Positions 55,226 to 64,000 are shown, counted from the stretch's first letter. The stretch: 64,000 nt of DNA from Desulfuribacillus stibiiarsenatis (GCF_001742305.1 NZ_MJAT01000002.1:1-64000), one strand, 5' to 3'. The notes: generated by a model not told the origin, from the letters alone. Made by a program: numbers and translations.

Positions 55226-56290
55226 TTATTTAGCTTTAACAATTTCCTGCGGGAACCAGTGGTTTGTGTTATTGGCAAATCGTACAAGTGCAAGCATTAC
55301 TGGAACCTCCACCAATACACCAACAATTGTCGCTAAGGCCACTGGAGACGTTGGTCCAAATAGTGCTATAGCCACAGCTACGGAAAGCTCAAAGAAATTC
55401 GATGCTCCAATCATCCCTGCTGGCGCTGCAATGTTATGTGGTAATTTCATAGCCTTCGCAGCAAAGTATGCAACGAAGAAAATAAAGACCGTTTGAATTG
55501 TTAATGGAATTGCAATTAGTACAATGTGTAATGGGTTTTGTAATATCACATCACCCTGGAAGGAGAATATGATCACAAGTGTTAAAAGTAACCCTAGAAT
55601 CGTAATATTATTAAATTTAGGTATAAAGGTATTCTGAAAATACTCGAGTCCCCTGTTCTTCACTACCAACATTCTCGTAACGATTCCTGCTACTAATGGA
55701 ATCACAACGAAGAGTATCACTGATAACGCTAGTGTCTCCCAAGGTACTTTTACACCACTAACACCTAATAAGAAGGCAACAATCGGTGTAAATGCCACAA
55801 GTATAATCAAATCATTGGTGGCTACTTGAACTACTGTATAGGCAGGATTCCCCTTGGTTAAATGACTCCATACAAACACCATTGCTGTACAAGGTGCCGC
55901 TCCAAGGAGTACAGCCCCCGCTAAATAATCTTTCGCTAAATCAGCAGGAATAATCGATTGAAAAACCACATAAAAGAAAAAAGCAGAAATGCCAAACATC
56001 GTAAATGGCTTTATCAACCAGTTGGTAACCCATGTGACATAGAGGCCCTTTGGACTTTTTCCAATATCCGTTACGCTCTTAAAATCGACCTTCATCATCA
56101 TTGGATAAATCATAATCCATATTAGGATAGCAATCGGTATTGAAACATTCGCATATTCGAACTGTCCTAAGAAATCCGGAATAAAAGCAAAATACTTCCC
56201 AATTAATATTCCTACGACCATACATAAGATAACCCAAATGGTTAAATTCTTCTCAAAAAAGCTAATACCTTGTAATTTTTCTTTTGCCAT
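55226..56290 (-). CDS. acr3: Arsenite efflux permease Acr3
   Basis: 354 residues from ATG 56290 behind TAGGAGA; the frame is open from 56308. Ten membrane segments of the ACR3 family. The key membrane Cys is in GAAPCTAMVFVWSHLTKGN and the second conserved region in GASNFFELSVAVAIALFG. It exports As(III), possibly also Sb(III), and can be energised by ArsA. It is the first gene of the ars operon. No arsR regulator is adjacent within the window. Confidence 0.95.
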   Translation of the reverse strand: MAKEKLQGISFFEKNLTIWVILCMVVGILIGKYFAFIPDFLGQFEYANVSIPIAILIWIMIYPMMMKVDFKSVTDIGKSPKGLYVTWVTNWLIKPFTMFGISAFFFYVVFQSIIPADLAKDYLAGAVLLGAAPCTAMVFVWSHLTKGNPAYTVVQVATNDLIILVAFTPIVAFLLGVSGVKVPWETLALSVILFVVIPLVAGIVTRMLVVKNRGLEYFQNTFIPKFNNITILGLLLTLVIIFSFQGDVILQNPLHIVLIAIPLTIQTVFIFFVAYFAAKAMKLPHNIAAPAGMIGASNFFELSVAVAIALFGPTSPVALATIVGVLVEVPVMLALVRFANNTNHWFPQEIVKAK

Positions 56291-56405
56291 ATCGTATCTC
56301 CTAACCAATAATTTTTTTCTTTCTTTGACACAAATATTACTGATTGACCGTATTAAGACTTAAAGAAAACTTGGCATTCGCAAGCTTTCTGGCGAAGAGA
56401 ATGCC

Positions 56406-56520
56406 TTAGTTGCACTGACGCATAAACACAGCAGTTTACTGCTGATGTGTTGCTAATGCACAGCTATACTATCAACATTAAATTTATAAATTCTGATAGT
56501 GTAAAAAACTGATTTAAAAC
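56406..56520. repeat. Structured repeat, copy 2 (upstream of acr3)
   Basis: TTAGTTGCACTGACGCATAA, an inner hairpin CAGCAG-TTTA-CTGCTG, TGATGTGTTGCTAATGCACA and GCTA, matching 52329-52389. A further palindrome ACTATCA / TGATAGT at about 56467-56500 lies in this copy. The 56309-56654 gap has no gene, so it is probably the leader or promoter region of the ars operon. Confidence 0.7.
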
Positions 56521-56654
56521 GCATTCACTTATTTACAATCACTTGATTGTAATGTATTGAGAGAAACCGTAACTTGTTCATAGCAGTAAACTGAGAAATA
56601 AATATAAGTATATAAGCAAATGATTATATATAGAATTTACCAGAAAAATGCTTA

Positions 56655-57707
56655 TTAGTCAACAGATTTCATTGAAAACTGGTTTAAAATGTTACGGGCT
56701 AATTCTCTCATGTCGGTACGTGGATCTTTCTCAATCATTTCCTGTAGTGCTGGAATTGCCGCCGTTATCTTACGTTTGCCGATTAACAATAATGCATTTC
56801 GTTGCCACGGCTTCTTTCCACGCCACGCACCAGAAGAATGACCATACTTGTGGCGAAACGTTTGATTGGATATATGCAATAATTCGATTAGGTCCGGATA
56901 CTTAATTTCATCTAGCTCATTGAATTCTTGGTGATTGTGGTGTGGCGCTCGTTTGTTGTGCGGACACACACTTTGACAAATATCACAGCCATAGATGTGA
57001 TTATCAAGATTCTCTTGATAATCGTCACCCATTTCACCCTTTGTCAAAGTCAAATAGGCCAAGCATCTCTGACTATTGAGTCGATATGGTTCATATAATG
57101 CACCGGTAGGACAAGCATTGACACATTTGTTACAGGTCATGCACTCTGCCTGTAATTGGGTATCAGTAGGCAGTTGCAATGTTGTCAATAGGCTCCCAAT
57201 CACAATATAAGAACCTAGATGAGGATGTATAATATTGCAATTGTATCCATAAAACCCTATTCCTGCACGAATTGCAACTTCACGATCAACCAGTGGACCT
57301 GTATCTACAAAGGCCAAATTGCTTGCTGTACCATCAATAGAACTATGAATAAATGATTCCAGTTGATGTAGTTTATTAAGTACAACTTTATGATAATCCT
57401 GCCCCCAAGCAATCTTAGCAAGTCGACCTCTCGTAAGTTTTTCCTGATTCGTCCATTGTTCGTTAGTTTCAGGAGCATGATAACTGATGGCGATCACAAT
57501 GATTGTCTTTGCATGAGGCAGGTGTGTGCTTGGGTGTATCCGTTTTTCAATATCAGCTTCTTCCCAGCCTGTATGGTGGTTCAGACTTCTATGCTCTGCC
57601 AGATAGTCACGAATATGCGCAAATTCCGCCACAGATGCAAATCCTATGGCATCAATTTCTATTTCCCGGGAAAAGTCGACAATCTTCCGCCTGCTATCAC
57701 TACCCAT
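56655..57707 (-). CDS. queG: Epoxyqueuosine reductase QueG
   Basis: 350 residues from ATG 57707; GTG starts at 57725 or 57716 are possible. It has the cobalamin-dependent N-terminal domain (FVDTGPLVDREVAIRAGIGF), then two 4Fe-4S motifs (CMTCNKCVNACPTGAL; CDICQSVCPHNKRAP) and HEAT-like C-terminal repeats (GKRKITAAIPALQEMI). It performs the last step of queuosine synthesis in tRNA. No other queuosine gene lies in the window. Confidence 0.95.
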   Translation of the reverse strand: MGSDSRRKIVDFSREIEIDAIGFASVAEFAHIRDYLAEHRSLNHHTGWEEADIEKRIHPSTHLPHAKTIIVIAISYHAPETNEQWTNQEKLTRGRLAKIAWGQDYHKVVLNKLHQLESFIHSSIDGTASNLAFVDTGPLVDREVAIRAGIGFYGYNCNIIHPHLGSYIVIGSLLTTLQLPTDTQLQAECMTCNKCVNACPTGALYEPYRLNSQRCLAYLTLTKGEMGDDYQENLDNHIYGCDICQSVCPHNKRAPHHNHQEFNELDEIKYPDLIELLHISNQTFRHKYGHSSGAWRGKKPWQRNALLLIGKRKITAAIPALQEMIEKDPRTDMRELARNILNQFSMKSVD

Positions 57708-57775
57708 TTTTTTCACACACCCCACTATTCAATGGCGTTACCCAGACTTCATATTCCGAATACAAGTCTTCTTTC

Positions 57776-58216
57776 TTAGCGATATTTCTTGCAAGCCTCA
57801 ACAGCTAATACATCTGCTCGCTCGTTCCATTTATCCCCACTGTGGCCCTTCACCTTATGCCAATGGACATCATGTTGTTCCACTAACTCTAACATCGTTT
57901 CCCATAAATCTTTATTTTCTACAGGCTTCTTCTGACTATTTTTCCATCCGTTCTTTTGCCAATTTACGTACCATTTCTGTTGAAAGCAATTATATATGTA
58001 TGCACTATCGGTATAGATGTGAACTTCACAACGTTCCTTTAGATTTTCTAAACCTTTGATTACGCCAAGCATCTCCATGCGGTTATTGGTTGTGTCTTTT
58101 TCTCCGCCAGATAGTTCCTTAATATGCTCTCCGTACATCAATACTGCTGACCAACCACCTGGGCCAGGATTGCCTGAGCAAGCCCCGTCCGTATATATCA
58201 CAATCTTCTTTACCAT
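57776..58216 (-). CDS. rnhA: Ribonuclease HI
   Basis: 146 residues from ATG 58216, preceded by GGGGGA; the frame extends to 58237. The catalytic carboxylates are in IYTDGACSGNPGPGG, NRMEMLGVI, HIYTDSAYIYNC and, at the end, WNERADVLAVEA. It cuts the RNA strand of RNA-DNA hybrids. It contains the basic, Trp-rich handle (NWQKNGWKNSQKKPVEN) seen in E. coli-type enzymes. It lies just after the arr terminator. Confidence 0.95.
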   Translation of the reverse strand: MVKKIVIYTDGACSGNPGPGGWSAVLMYGEHIKELSGGEKDTTNNRMEMLGVIKGLENLKERCEVHIYTDSAYIYNCFQQKWYVNWQKNGWKNSQKKPVENKDLWETMLELVEQHDVHWHKVKGHSGDKWNERADVLAVEACKKYR

Positions 58217-58235
58217 CGAAAAAAATCCCCCAAAC

Positions 58236-58266
58236 AAAAAGCCTTTGAATCATCATTCAAAAGCTT
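58236..58266 (-). terminator. Terminator of the arr operon
   Basis: Stem AAGCCTTTGAAT / ATTCAAAAGCTT with one mismatch and loop CATC. On the minus strand it is followed by TTTTTGTTTGG. Confidence 0.8.
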
Positions 58267-58353
58267 CTGTAAATTTCTATATTTAATTATACCACTGAAA
58301 TTCAATTGTTAAAGTGTGCGTAATACTTTTCACAGCATCTTACACTACTCTTG

Positions 58354-59040
58354 CTAGAAGTCTCTAATATAAAATATTTTTGGTTTAGTGCCCTTTTCAA
58401 TTAACAGTTGTTTATGAGTATAACGGCTCAACAAATGATTAATTTCACTATCAGGGTCGTCTAAATCTCCAAAAATTCTTGCACGAGCAGGGCATGCAAC
58501 GCAACAATACGGATATTCACCTTTTTTGATTCGATGATCGCAGAAATTACATTTCTCCACGACACCTCTTGGACGTACACCTCCGTAAGTTTCCTCGCGG
58601 TCAGGGTTGTAATAAGGGATAGGAGTATTGGTCTTATCAATCACTTCCTTAGGTGCTGCTGTGACATTCGGAATTAAAGCTTCATCACTTTGCCAACTCT
58701 GATGCGGGACTTTATAATTCACATTGATGACGCCATACGGATCCGCTAATACACAAGTTTTACAGCCAATACATCGTTCAATGCTATGTAATGTAAGGCC
58801 ATTGTCATCTTTATACATCGCCTTTGTAGGACATGCTTTTACACAGGGGGCATCCATACAGTGATTGCATAAGGTCGGCAAGTACTGGAACTTCACATTA
58901 GGGAAAGTTCCTGTAGTACTGACCATATGATTAGACCAATAAAAGTCAGATGGGACGTTATTTTCGTTTTTACATGCAATATCACACGCACCACAACCTA
59001 CGCAGTTTTGCAAGTCGATTACCATCGCATAATTTGGCAT
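58354..59040 (-). CDS. arrB: Arsenate respiratory reductase iron-sulfur subunit ArrB
   Basis: 228 residues, a four-cluster ferredoxin of the DMSO-reductase family. Cys sets: C13/C16/C19/C23; C58/C61/C66/C70; C90/C93/C96; and C164/C167 with C179 or C180 and C183. The third set lacks its fourth Cys: the motif reads CIGCKTCVLADPYG, with Asp at position 100. The codon is plainly GAT. Asp can ligate a 4Fe-4S cluster in some ferredoxins. It passes electrons from the membrane subunit to ArrA outside the cell, moving with ArrA by Tat. It ends the arrCAB operon. Confidence 0.9.
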   Translation of the reverse strand: MPNYAMVIDLQNCVGCGACDIACKNENNVPSDFYWSNHMVSTTGTFPNVKFQYLPTLCNHCMDAPCVKACPTKAMYKDDNGLTLHSIERCIGCKTCVLADPYGVINVNYKVPHQSWQSDEALIPNVTAAPKEVIDKTNTPIPYYNPDREETYGGVRPRGVVEKCNFCDHRIKKGEYPYCCVACPARARIFGDLDDPDSEINHLLSRYTHKQLLIEKGTKPKIFYIRDF

Positions 59041-59059
59041 AGAATATCACCTCACTCAT

Positions 59060-61675
59060 TTAAATTTTCACAATTTTTACTCTAGTTACCCCACCATGAC
59101 GGGCTGTACTACCACTTAATCGATCATAGTCTGCAGGGAGTATCAAATTATTGTTACCACCACGCGGGATACCTTGTTGGAAGTCCTTTGCTGCTAACGC
59201 GCCGTATGCCCAATGGCCTTGTCCATAACACTTTGCAATAGTTCCTGGTCGAATCCCCTCCCAAAGCTTCGCATGGCATGATATTTCACCAACTGGAGAT
59301 ATAATTTTTACTGTATCTCCATTATTTACTCCTATTTTACTGGCATCTATTGGATTAATTTTTACTACATCATCCCAGCGTTCATCCCCAGGATCGACAT
59401 CCTTATGAGCATAGTACCAAGTGAGATTCTGTGATCTTCCTTCACGATTTAAGCGCGACCTATGTTCGAAGAATATAAACGGAAACTCTTCCTCATTCCC
59501 CCACCTATAAGCTTCTTCATAATGAGGGACAAACGCAACTTCACCACGTGCTTGATATTTGGTTGTTTCTAAGACATCATCAATTGTTGTTACGTGTTTT
59601 TCAGCATGTTTTTTTAACGCATCTTTTAATGTTTCGCTATAGAATTCAAACTGACTGGTAGATGTATTGAAATTGCCCCATTTGCTTCGATAAATATAGT
59701 CTGAAGAATTCCACACTCCGACTTCGCGGAAATTTTCCCAACCAGTAAAGAAATCACCTGACCATCTACGTCTTCTTTCCTTTTCATCGATATCCCAAGA
59801 CTCATCTTCGATTGGTGGTTGCTCATCCTTCGTTTTATAGAGAGTAGGATCCCACATCGGTTGTGTTAACATTTTTAAAGAAATTAACGAAAACTCTAAT
59901 CCATTTTTAGGGCGATCCCCGGTTTCCGGATCTATAAACTCTGTACTATAGTATCGGTAAAGGTTATCGAATCCTTTTTCTGCTAGCTTTTCAGCCAACA
60001 TCCACGGAATCTCTGTTTCATCCATTTTAACGTCCCATAGGTTATCTAGTACTGGTTGATTTAGTGTTGCATATGATACACGATTATATTTACTTTTTAC
60101 ATATCCCCACTTCTCAAACATCTGATGACCAGACGGAAGAACGATATCTGCATATTGACTCATTTCCGAAATATTTGTAGTAATATGAGCGAAAAACGGA
60201 ATCTTCTCCATTGCCTGTTCCCATCGTGATGCACCTGAACAAGAAAATGTGAAGTTATTCCAATAACCAATTGCCATCTTGATATCATAAGGGTCATCAG
60301 TAAGTATTGAGTCCGCGACTTGGTTTATAATCGAACCTCCGCCAGACTTCCCGTCTTTTAATGAAGGATAAACTTTCGTCCCACGATGGTCCATTTTCTT
60401 TTTCTTGCCATTGGTAAGCGCAATTTCATCCTGATAATCCGTAAATTTGGGAATTGTATTATCTGGAACTTTCATACCTTGTAGCGTTCCGCCTACATTG
60501 TCCACTGATCCAACGAGTCCATTCAGAGCGTGTGCAGCCATTGCAGTGTATCCGCCTCTTACTTGCATACTAGCCCCGGGAGATACCCACGAAATACTAT
60601 GTGGGGCAGCTGCTGCGAACTCTCTAGCCACATTATATATGGTTTCAGGAGAGATTCCAGTTCGCTCACTAGCCCATTCTGGAGTTTTATCTTTCAGTTC
60701 TATGTTCCACCATTTCACAACACCAAAGGTATAATTTTCTTTAAAAGAAGCCTCATCCACTTCTTTCCCAACATCAAATTGTACCGATTGGTCGATAAAA
60801 TCCCCCACAAACTCTTTATTCCATAACCCTTCCGTTAAGATTACATGGGCAATCGCCACTGCTAATGCTCCATCTTCCCCTGGTATTACAGGAAGCCAAA
60901 TCTTTGCTTTTGCTGCCGTAGCCGATAGACGCGGATCCACAACCGCTACTTTCGCACGATCAAGTACTTGTCCCCAAACATTTATAGCGTGGGGAACTTG
61001 TCGATTTGAAGAAATTGGATCGGCGCCCCAGGCTAATACGTATCGAGTGTTTAGAAGGTCATAATCGCGGTAATCCCAAAACCCTTCTGTATAATAAGAA
61101 CCAAATTTCTCTGCTTCTGCGCAAATCGAACTATGTGAAATGTTGTTCGGAGTGCCATAAATTTTCGGTAATGCTTCATAGATAATATCTCTCATAAACG
61201 AATACCTACCACGAAGAAGCATGAACTTGTGACTTTCGTTCTCATTTCTAAGTTCAATCATCTTTTCAGCAATTGTATCCATTGCTTCGTCCCAGGTAAT
61301 AGGCACAAATTGCGGATCGATGCCCTTTCCCTTTACTGGGTATGTCCTTTTCATTGGGCCTTTCAAGCGATCTGGGTCATACATTTGCTGAAGTGCCATA
61401 TGCCCCCTTGGACAAACGTTCCAACGGTTTGCTCTTGCATTAGTATTTCCCATAACTTTAACAGCCCGCTGATTCACTATATAAACTTGAACTGGACACC
61501 ACGATGTACAGCCTTGGCAAGTACTTGGCTTCCATTCTCCTTGCTGAGTCTCTGGATTGATGTCACCCTGCGCTCTTGCCTTTTCAGAAAAGTATTTTAG
61601 ACTTAGACTACCACTAACAATTGTAGCACTTGAAATCGCTGTCGCTTTTATAAAACTTCTACGATTCATTTCCAT
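59060..61675 (-). CDS. arrA: Arsenate respiratory reductase catalytic subunit ArrA
   Basis: 871 residues, molybdopterin enzyme of the DMSO-reductase family. Tat signal NRRSFIK at the N-terminus. The 4Fe-4S motif C-x2-C-x3-C-x27-C is at residues 53-88. ArrA hallmarks include RGRYS (155-159), YYTEGFWDY (194-202) and WWNIELKDKT, the last two being the regions used for arrA primers. Residues known to me from the Shewanella ArrA structure have counterparts: R157, Y158, H181, S182, K190, Y202, and Cys185 as Mo ligand. It reduces arsenate to arsenite outside the membrane. Antimonate reductases and polysulfide reductases are related, but the motifs favour ArrA. Confidence 0.92.
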   Translation of the reverse strand: MEMNRRSFIKATAISSATIVSGSLSLKYFSEKARAQGDINPETQQGEWKPSTCQGCTSWCPVQVYIVNQRAVKVMGNTNARANRWNVCPRGHMALQQMYDPDRLKGPMKRTYPVKGKGIDPQFVPITWDEAMDTIAEKMIELRNENESHKFMLLRGRYSFMRDIIYEALPKIYGTPNNISHSSICAEAEKFGSYYTEGFWDYRDYDLLNTRYVLAWGADPISSNRQVPHAINVWGQVLDRAKVAVVDPRLSATAAKAKIWLPVIPGEDGALAVAIAHVILTEGLWNKEFVGDFIDQSVQFDVGKEVDEASFKENYTFGVVKWWNIELKDKTPEWASERTGISPETIYNVAREFAAAAPHSISWVSPGASMQVRGGYTAMAAHALNGLVGSVDNVGGTLQGMKVPDNTIPKFTDYQDEIALTNGKKKKMDHRGTKVYPSLKDGKSGGGSIINQVADSILTDDPYDIKMAIGYWNNFTFSCSGASRWEQAMEKIPFFAHITTNISEMSQYADIVLPSGHQMFEKWGYVKSKYNRVSYATLNQPVLDNLWDVKMDETEIPWMLAEKLAEKGFDNLYRYYSTEFIDPETGDRPKNGLEFSLISLKMLTQPMWDPTLYKTKDEQPPIEDESWDIDEKERRRRWSGDFFTGWENFREVGVWNSSDYIYRSKWGNFNTSTSQFEFYSETLKDALKKHAEKHVTTIDDVLETTKYQARGEVAFVPHYEEAYRWGNEEEFPFIFFEHRSRLNREGRSQNLTWYYAHKDVDPGDERWDDVVKINPIDASKIGVNNGDTVKIISPVGEISCHAKLWEGIRPGTIAKCYGQGHWAYGALAAKDFQQGIPRGGNNNLILPADYDRLSGSTARHGGVTRVKIVKI

Positions 61676-61699
61676 TAGAAGACCTCCAATCTATCACAA

Positions 61700-62581
61700 T
61701 TAGAAATTAAAAAATGGTACTAGGGTTTGGCCAATCGTCAAGATAATTTGTTTAGCTGTAAAAACACCTACCAGAATACAAATACTTATTACTCCAGCAG
61801 TACCTGTTGTAAGGGTTCGTTTGTTATACCACTGGACTAGCAATACTATAATAGGTAAAATTGTTCCAATCGCTAAAACTATTGTCCACCAATAGATTGA
61901 ATATCTTTCTAGCATTAAAGCATATACAGTTTCAACCTCAACTCCAGCTCTGCTTGTGAAAAAGTGCCACAGCCCGATAAATATTAATTGCATTACCAAT
62001 AATCCTAATAACCATGGCCTAATCACTGTTAAATCAAAACTCAACTTTTTCTTAGAAGAATAGGCAATCCAGATAATCGTAACGAGTGCAATTCCAGAAG
62101 CTATGGAAGAGACAAAAAAGATTGGTACGATTAGCTCAGACCAAAGTGGTCTTTCAACGGATGCTAATAATAAGCCATGGTAAAGTCCTACTGCAATAGC
62201 AAACGGCACTCCAATTAATTGGATCAGTTTTACTAATTGGTTATTTGTTTGCTGCTGATTGCTATAGAGCATGTAAGCATAACCAAGGGAAATGATTACA
62301 AAGGCAGTTTGCAAATATACTCCTATAGAAAGAACCGACTGAGGATTTACACGAAATAGAGTAGTGATAAATTTCTCTGGTCTACCAAGCTCTGTTACAA
62401 GAAATAACAGACCTAACATCACGGCTACAGGAGCAACATAAGCACTAATTCGTACCAATTGACCACTATTATCTTTCTTCGTTGAACTTAAATACACGGA
62501 TAAAAGAAAAGCCCCTACCCCGACTCCACCGAAAAACAAATCTAATGTAACTCGAATATCCCATGGAAAAATAACAACCAT
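61700..62581 (-). CDS. arrC: Arsenate reductase membrane subunit ArrC (NrfD/PsrC type)
   Basis: 293 residues from ATG 62581, nine bases after AAGGAAGG; the frame extends to 62590. Eight or more membrane helices, beginning VTLDLFFGGVGVGAFLLSVYL, the NrfD/PsrC pattern. It oxidises menaquinol and feeds ArrB and ArrA. The operon order arrC-arrA-arrB is known from Bacillota arsenate respirers. The promoter should lie at 62590-62650, after the tatA terminator. Confidence 0.88.
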   Translation of the reverse strand: MVVIFPWDIRVTLDLFFGGVGVGAFLLSVYLSSTKKDNSGQLVRISAYVAPVAVMLGLLFLVTELGRPEKFITTLFRVNPQSVLSIGVYLQTAFVIISLGYAYMLYSNQQQTNNQLVKLIQLIGVPFAIAVGLYHGLLLASVERPLWSELIVPIFFVSSIASGIALVTIIWIAYSSKKKLSFDLTVIRPWLLGLLVMQLIFIGLWHFFTSRAGVEVETVYALMLERYSIYWWTIVLAIGTILPIIVLLVQWYNKRTLTTGTAGVISICILVGVFTAKQIILTIGQTLVPFFNF

Positions 62582-62649
62582 ACAATCCATCCTTCCTTAT
62601 GTAAAAAATGGTGACATTACTATTTTGCGCATTAGATAAAATTTACATA

Positions 62650-62687
62650 CAAAAAAAGCCTTTGCAATAATGCAAAGGCTTTTTAAT
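62650..62687. terminator. Bidirectional terminator between tatA and arrC
   Basis: Stem AAAAAGCCTTTGCA / TGCAAAGGCTTTTT with loop ATAA. It separates tatA from the arr operon. Confidence 0.88.
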
Positions 62688-62696
62688 ACTATCTAT

Positions 62697-62888
62697 TTAA
62701 ACGTTTTTCTCGCTTCTCTTTGGTTCTGTGTCATCATCAAAATTCGTTAAGTCTCTTGTAGCACCCTTAAATTCTTTTATTGTTCTACCTGCAGCTCTTC
62801 CAAGCTCAGGCAATTTATTCGGTCCAAATACGATTAAAGCAATAACTCCAATTAAAATCATTCCAGGAACACCGATGCTTGATAACAT
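62697..62888 (-). CDS. tatA: Twin-arginine translocase subunit TatA
   Basis: 63 residues: one membrane helix ([21 protein letters not shown]) with the [10 protein letters not shown] hinge, an amphipathic helix ([18 protein letters not shown]) and an acidic/basic tail. It forms the Tat pore. Its place directly before the Tat-exported ArrA system suggests a dedicated copy. GGAGG site. tatC is not in the window. Confidence 0.95.
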   Translation of the reverse strand: MLSSIGVPGMILIGVIALIVFGPNKLPELGRAAGRTIKEFKGATRDLTNFDDDTEPKRSEKNV

Positions 62889-62982
62889 GTGAACACCTCC
62901 TATATATGCTTGTATACCATTATACCATACCTAATAATAAAAGTCTTTGTTTTGTATTAAATCATAACATCTTACCCTTATA

Positions 62983-63633
62983 TTATTCTCCGACTTTAAT
63001 AATATCATGCTCAAGAGCGTACTTCACAAGGTCGGAACGCTTTTTCGTATTCATTTTCTCCATGATATTGGATTTGTGGCTTTCCACCGTCTTAATACTT
63101 ACAAATAGCTGATCTGCGATTTCTTGTTGTGTATATCCTAAGGCAATCAGTCGCAATACATCTGCTTCACGCTTCGTTAAGGATACTTCTTGAATGGACG
63201 CCTTTTGTTTCTTATTCATCAATTGGTTTGCAACGTTTTCCTTCAATCCCTTGTATAACACAAATTCTCCTCGAGAAACGGCACGAATGGCATCTAATAA
63301 TTCTTTATCTGCTGCGCTCTTTAAAATGTAACCAGCTCCACCAATTTGCAAGACTTTGCCAATGTATTCTGCTTCATCATGCATCGTAAGGAATAAAATC
63401 TTGATATTACCATACACCGAAATGATTTCCGCTGATAAATCCATACCGTTTTTGTCTGGCAAATTGATATCCATCAAAACCACGTCTGGCTGTAATTTCG
63501 CAACTAATGCAGTCGCTTCGAAAGCAGTCCCCGCCTCACCAATGACTTCCATATCATCTTGTGAATTTAATAACATTGCCAACCCACTACGGAGAACCGT
63601 ATGGTCATCGACAACTAGAATTTTAATCGTCAT
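62983..63633 (-). CDS. NarL/LuxR-family response regulator
   Basis: 216 residues: receiver domain (KILVVDDHTVLRSGLAMLL, phosphorylation Asp in VVLMDINLPDKNG, Thr in LFLTMHD, Lys in GYILKSAADKEL) and a LuxR-type helix-turn-helix (LTKREADVLRLIALGYTQQE; VSIKTVESHKSNIMEKM). Its ATG overlaps the stop of the kinase gene (ATGA). A likely controller of tatA and arrCAB in response to an electron acceptor, but the target is inferred from position only. Confidence 0.92.
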   Translation of the reverse strand: MTIKILVVDDHTVLRSGLAMLLNSQDDMEVIGEAGTAFEATALVAKLQPDVVLMDINLPDKNGMDLSAEIISVYGNIKILFLTMHDEAEYIGKVLQIGGAGYILKSAADKELLDAIRAVSRGEFVLYKGLKENVANQLMNKKQKASIQEVSLTKREADVLRLIALGYTQQEIADQLFVSIKTVESHKSNIMEKMNTKKRSDLVKYALEHDIIKVGE

Positions 63634-64000
63634 AGTAGAATTTCCTCCTGGTCTTCAAACACGAGCGGTATCGAAACATAAATCGTTGTTCCTATTCCAA
63701 CTTTTGATTCAATTTCAAAATTACCATTGATAAGTTCAGCCCGTTCACGCATCCCATGAAGCCCTAGATGCGTATCATGTGTATCACTTGAATAGTGCTC
63801 GTTGACATCAAATCCTATGCCATCATCTTCGATAATAATTTGAAGCGCATCCTGTTTAAAATTCATGATAATACTCACGTTTTCTGCTTTTGAATATTTA
63901 AATATATTCGTGAGCGCTTCTTGTAAAATGCGGTAAATCGTTATTTCTAATTCTGCTAAGAGGCGTTTTTCAAAAGTATGACCATGGACGATAAAATCAA
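63630..64000 (-). CDS. Sensor histidine kinase, NarX/LiaS type, C-terminal part (truncated by window end)
   Basis: The frame is open to the end of the window and reads FIVHGHTFEKRLL, then YRILQEALTNIFKYSKAENV (N-box of the HPK7 family), IIIEDDGIGFDVNEH (G1), and LGLHGMRERAELINGNFEI (G2) to the stop. This is the ATPase domain of a NarL-partner kinase. The sensing part lies beyond the window. A GTG at 63878 is internal, not a start. Four-base overlap with the regulator. Confidence 0.9.
   Translation of the reverse strand, partial: DFIVHGHTFEKRLLAELEITIYRILQEALTNIFKYSKAENVSIIMNFKQDALQIIIEDDGIGFDVNEHYSSDTHDTHLGLHGMRERAELINGNFEIESKVGIGTTIYVSIPLVFEDQEEILL

Noticed and set aside
59060-61675. Polysulfide or thiosulfate reductase (PsrA/PhsA) instead of ArrA
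   Set aside because: RGRYS, YYTEGFWDY and WWNIELKDKT with the matching pocket residues favour arsenate reductase. An antimonate reductase remains a lesser alternative.

Overview
The window comes from the chromosome of a spore-forming, anaerobic, arsenic-metabolising member of the Bacillota. Evidence for this is AT-rich DNA, strong AGGAGG ribosome binding sites, the mother-cell sporulation genes prkA, yhbH and spoVR, a respiratory arsenate reductase operon (arrCAB) and an ars resistance operon. Desulfuribacillus-like Bacillales would fit, but that genus name is an inference.

Layout. 1-2200: right part of an IS66-family insertion sequence whose transposase has an amber stop. 2289-5212: a minus-strand operon joining a response regulator, a divergent ketosynthase and a membrane histidine kinase. 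5373-22833: spoVR split into two pieces by an insert of about 16.2 kb. The halves are bounded by an identical 19-bp core (5942-5960 and 22110-22128) across which the reading frame is restored. The insert carries three large serine recombinases (one intact, two broken), an AAA ATPase pair that may be a defence module, a Fic protein, and several unknown or decayed membrane-protein genes. The intact recombinase has an upstream sequence resembling the probable sigma-E promoters of prkA and yhbH in this same window. This is what a skin-like element, excised during sporulation, would look like.

23-34 kb: yhbH, a lipid-anchored thioredoxin-like protein with an in-frame UGA (probable selenoprotein), a flavoprotein disulfide reductase with a divergent TVP38 protein, a two-component system, a four-gene operon of His-rich envelope proteins ending in a NosR/NapH-like polyferredoxin, and prkA. 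34-38 kb: ferrous iron uptake (DtxR-type regulator, feoA, feoB, a small Cys-rich partner) with operator-like palindromes and a Fur-like box. 38-52 kb: a GMC oxidoreductase operon, a ferritin-like protein, plsC, a UbiD-type decarboxylase, mgtE, uppP, a BASS/ACR3-like transporter behind a folded leader, trmL, and an IclR regulator with aconitase.

52-58 kb: ars operon acr3-arsA-(selenoprotein)-arsD, flanked by two copies of a structured repeat. The selenoprotein has a CGU motif and a clear SECIS-like hairpin just after the UGA. queG and rnhA follow upstream. 58-64 kb: arrC-arrA-arrB, a tatA for Tat export, and a NarL-type two-component pair that runs off the window.

Together the right-hand 12 kb describes arsenate respiration (ArrCAB, with TatA for export) beside removal of the arsenite it makes (Acr3/ArsA/ArsD). 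The left-hand 34 kb is dominated by a sporulation locus invaded by a site-specific recombination element. No rRNA, tRNA or CRISPR array was seen.
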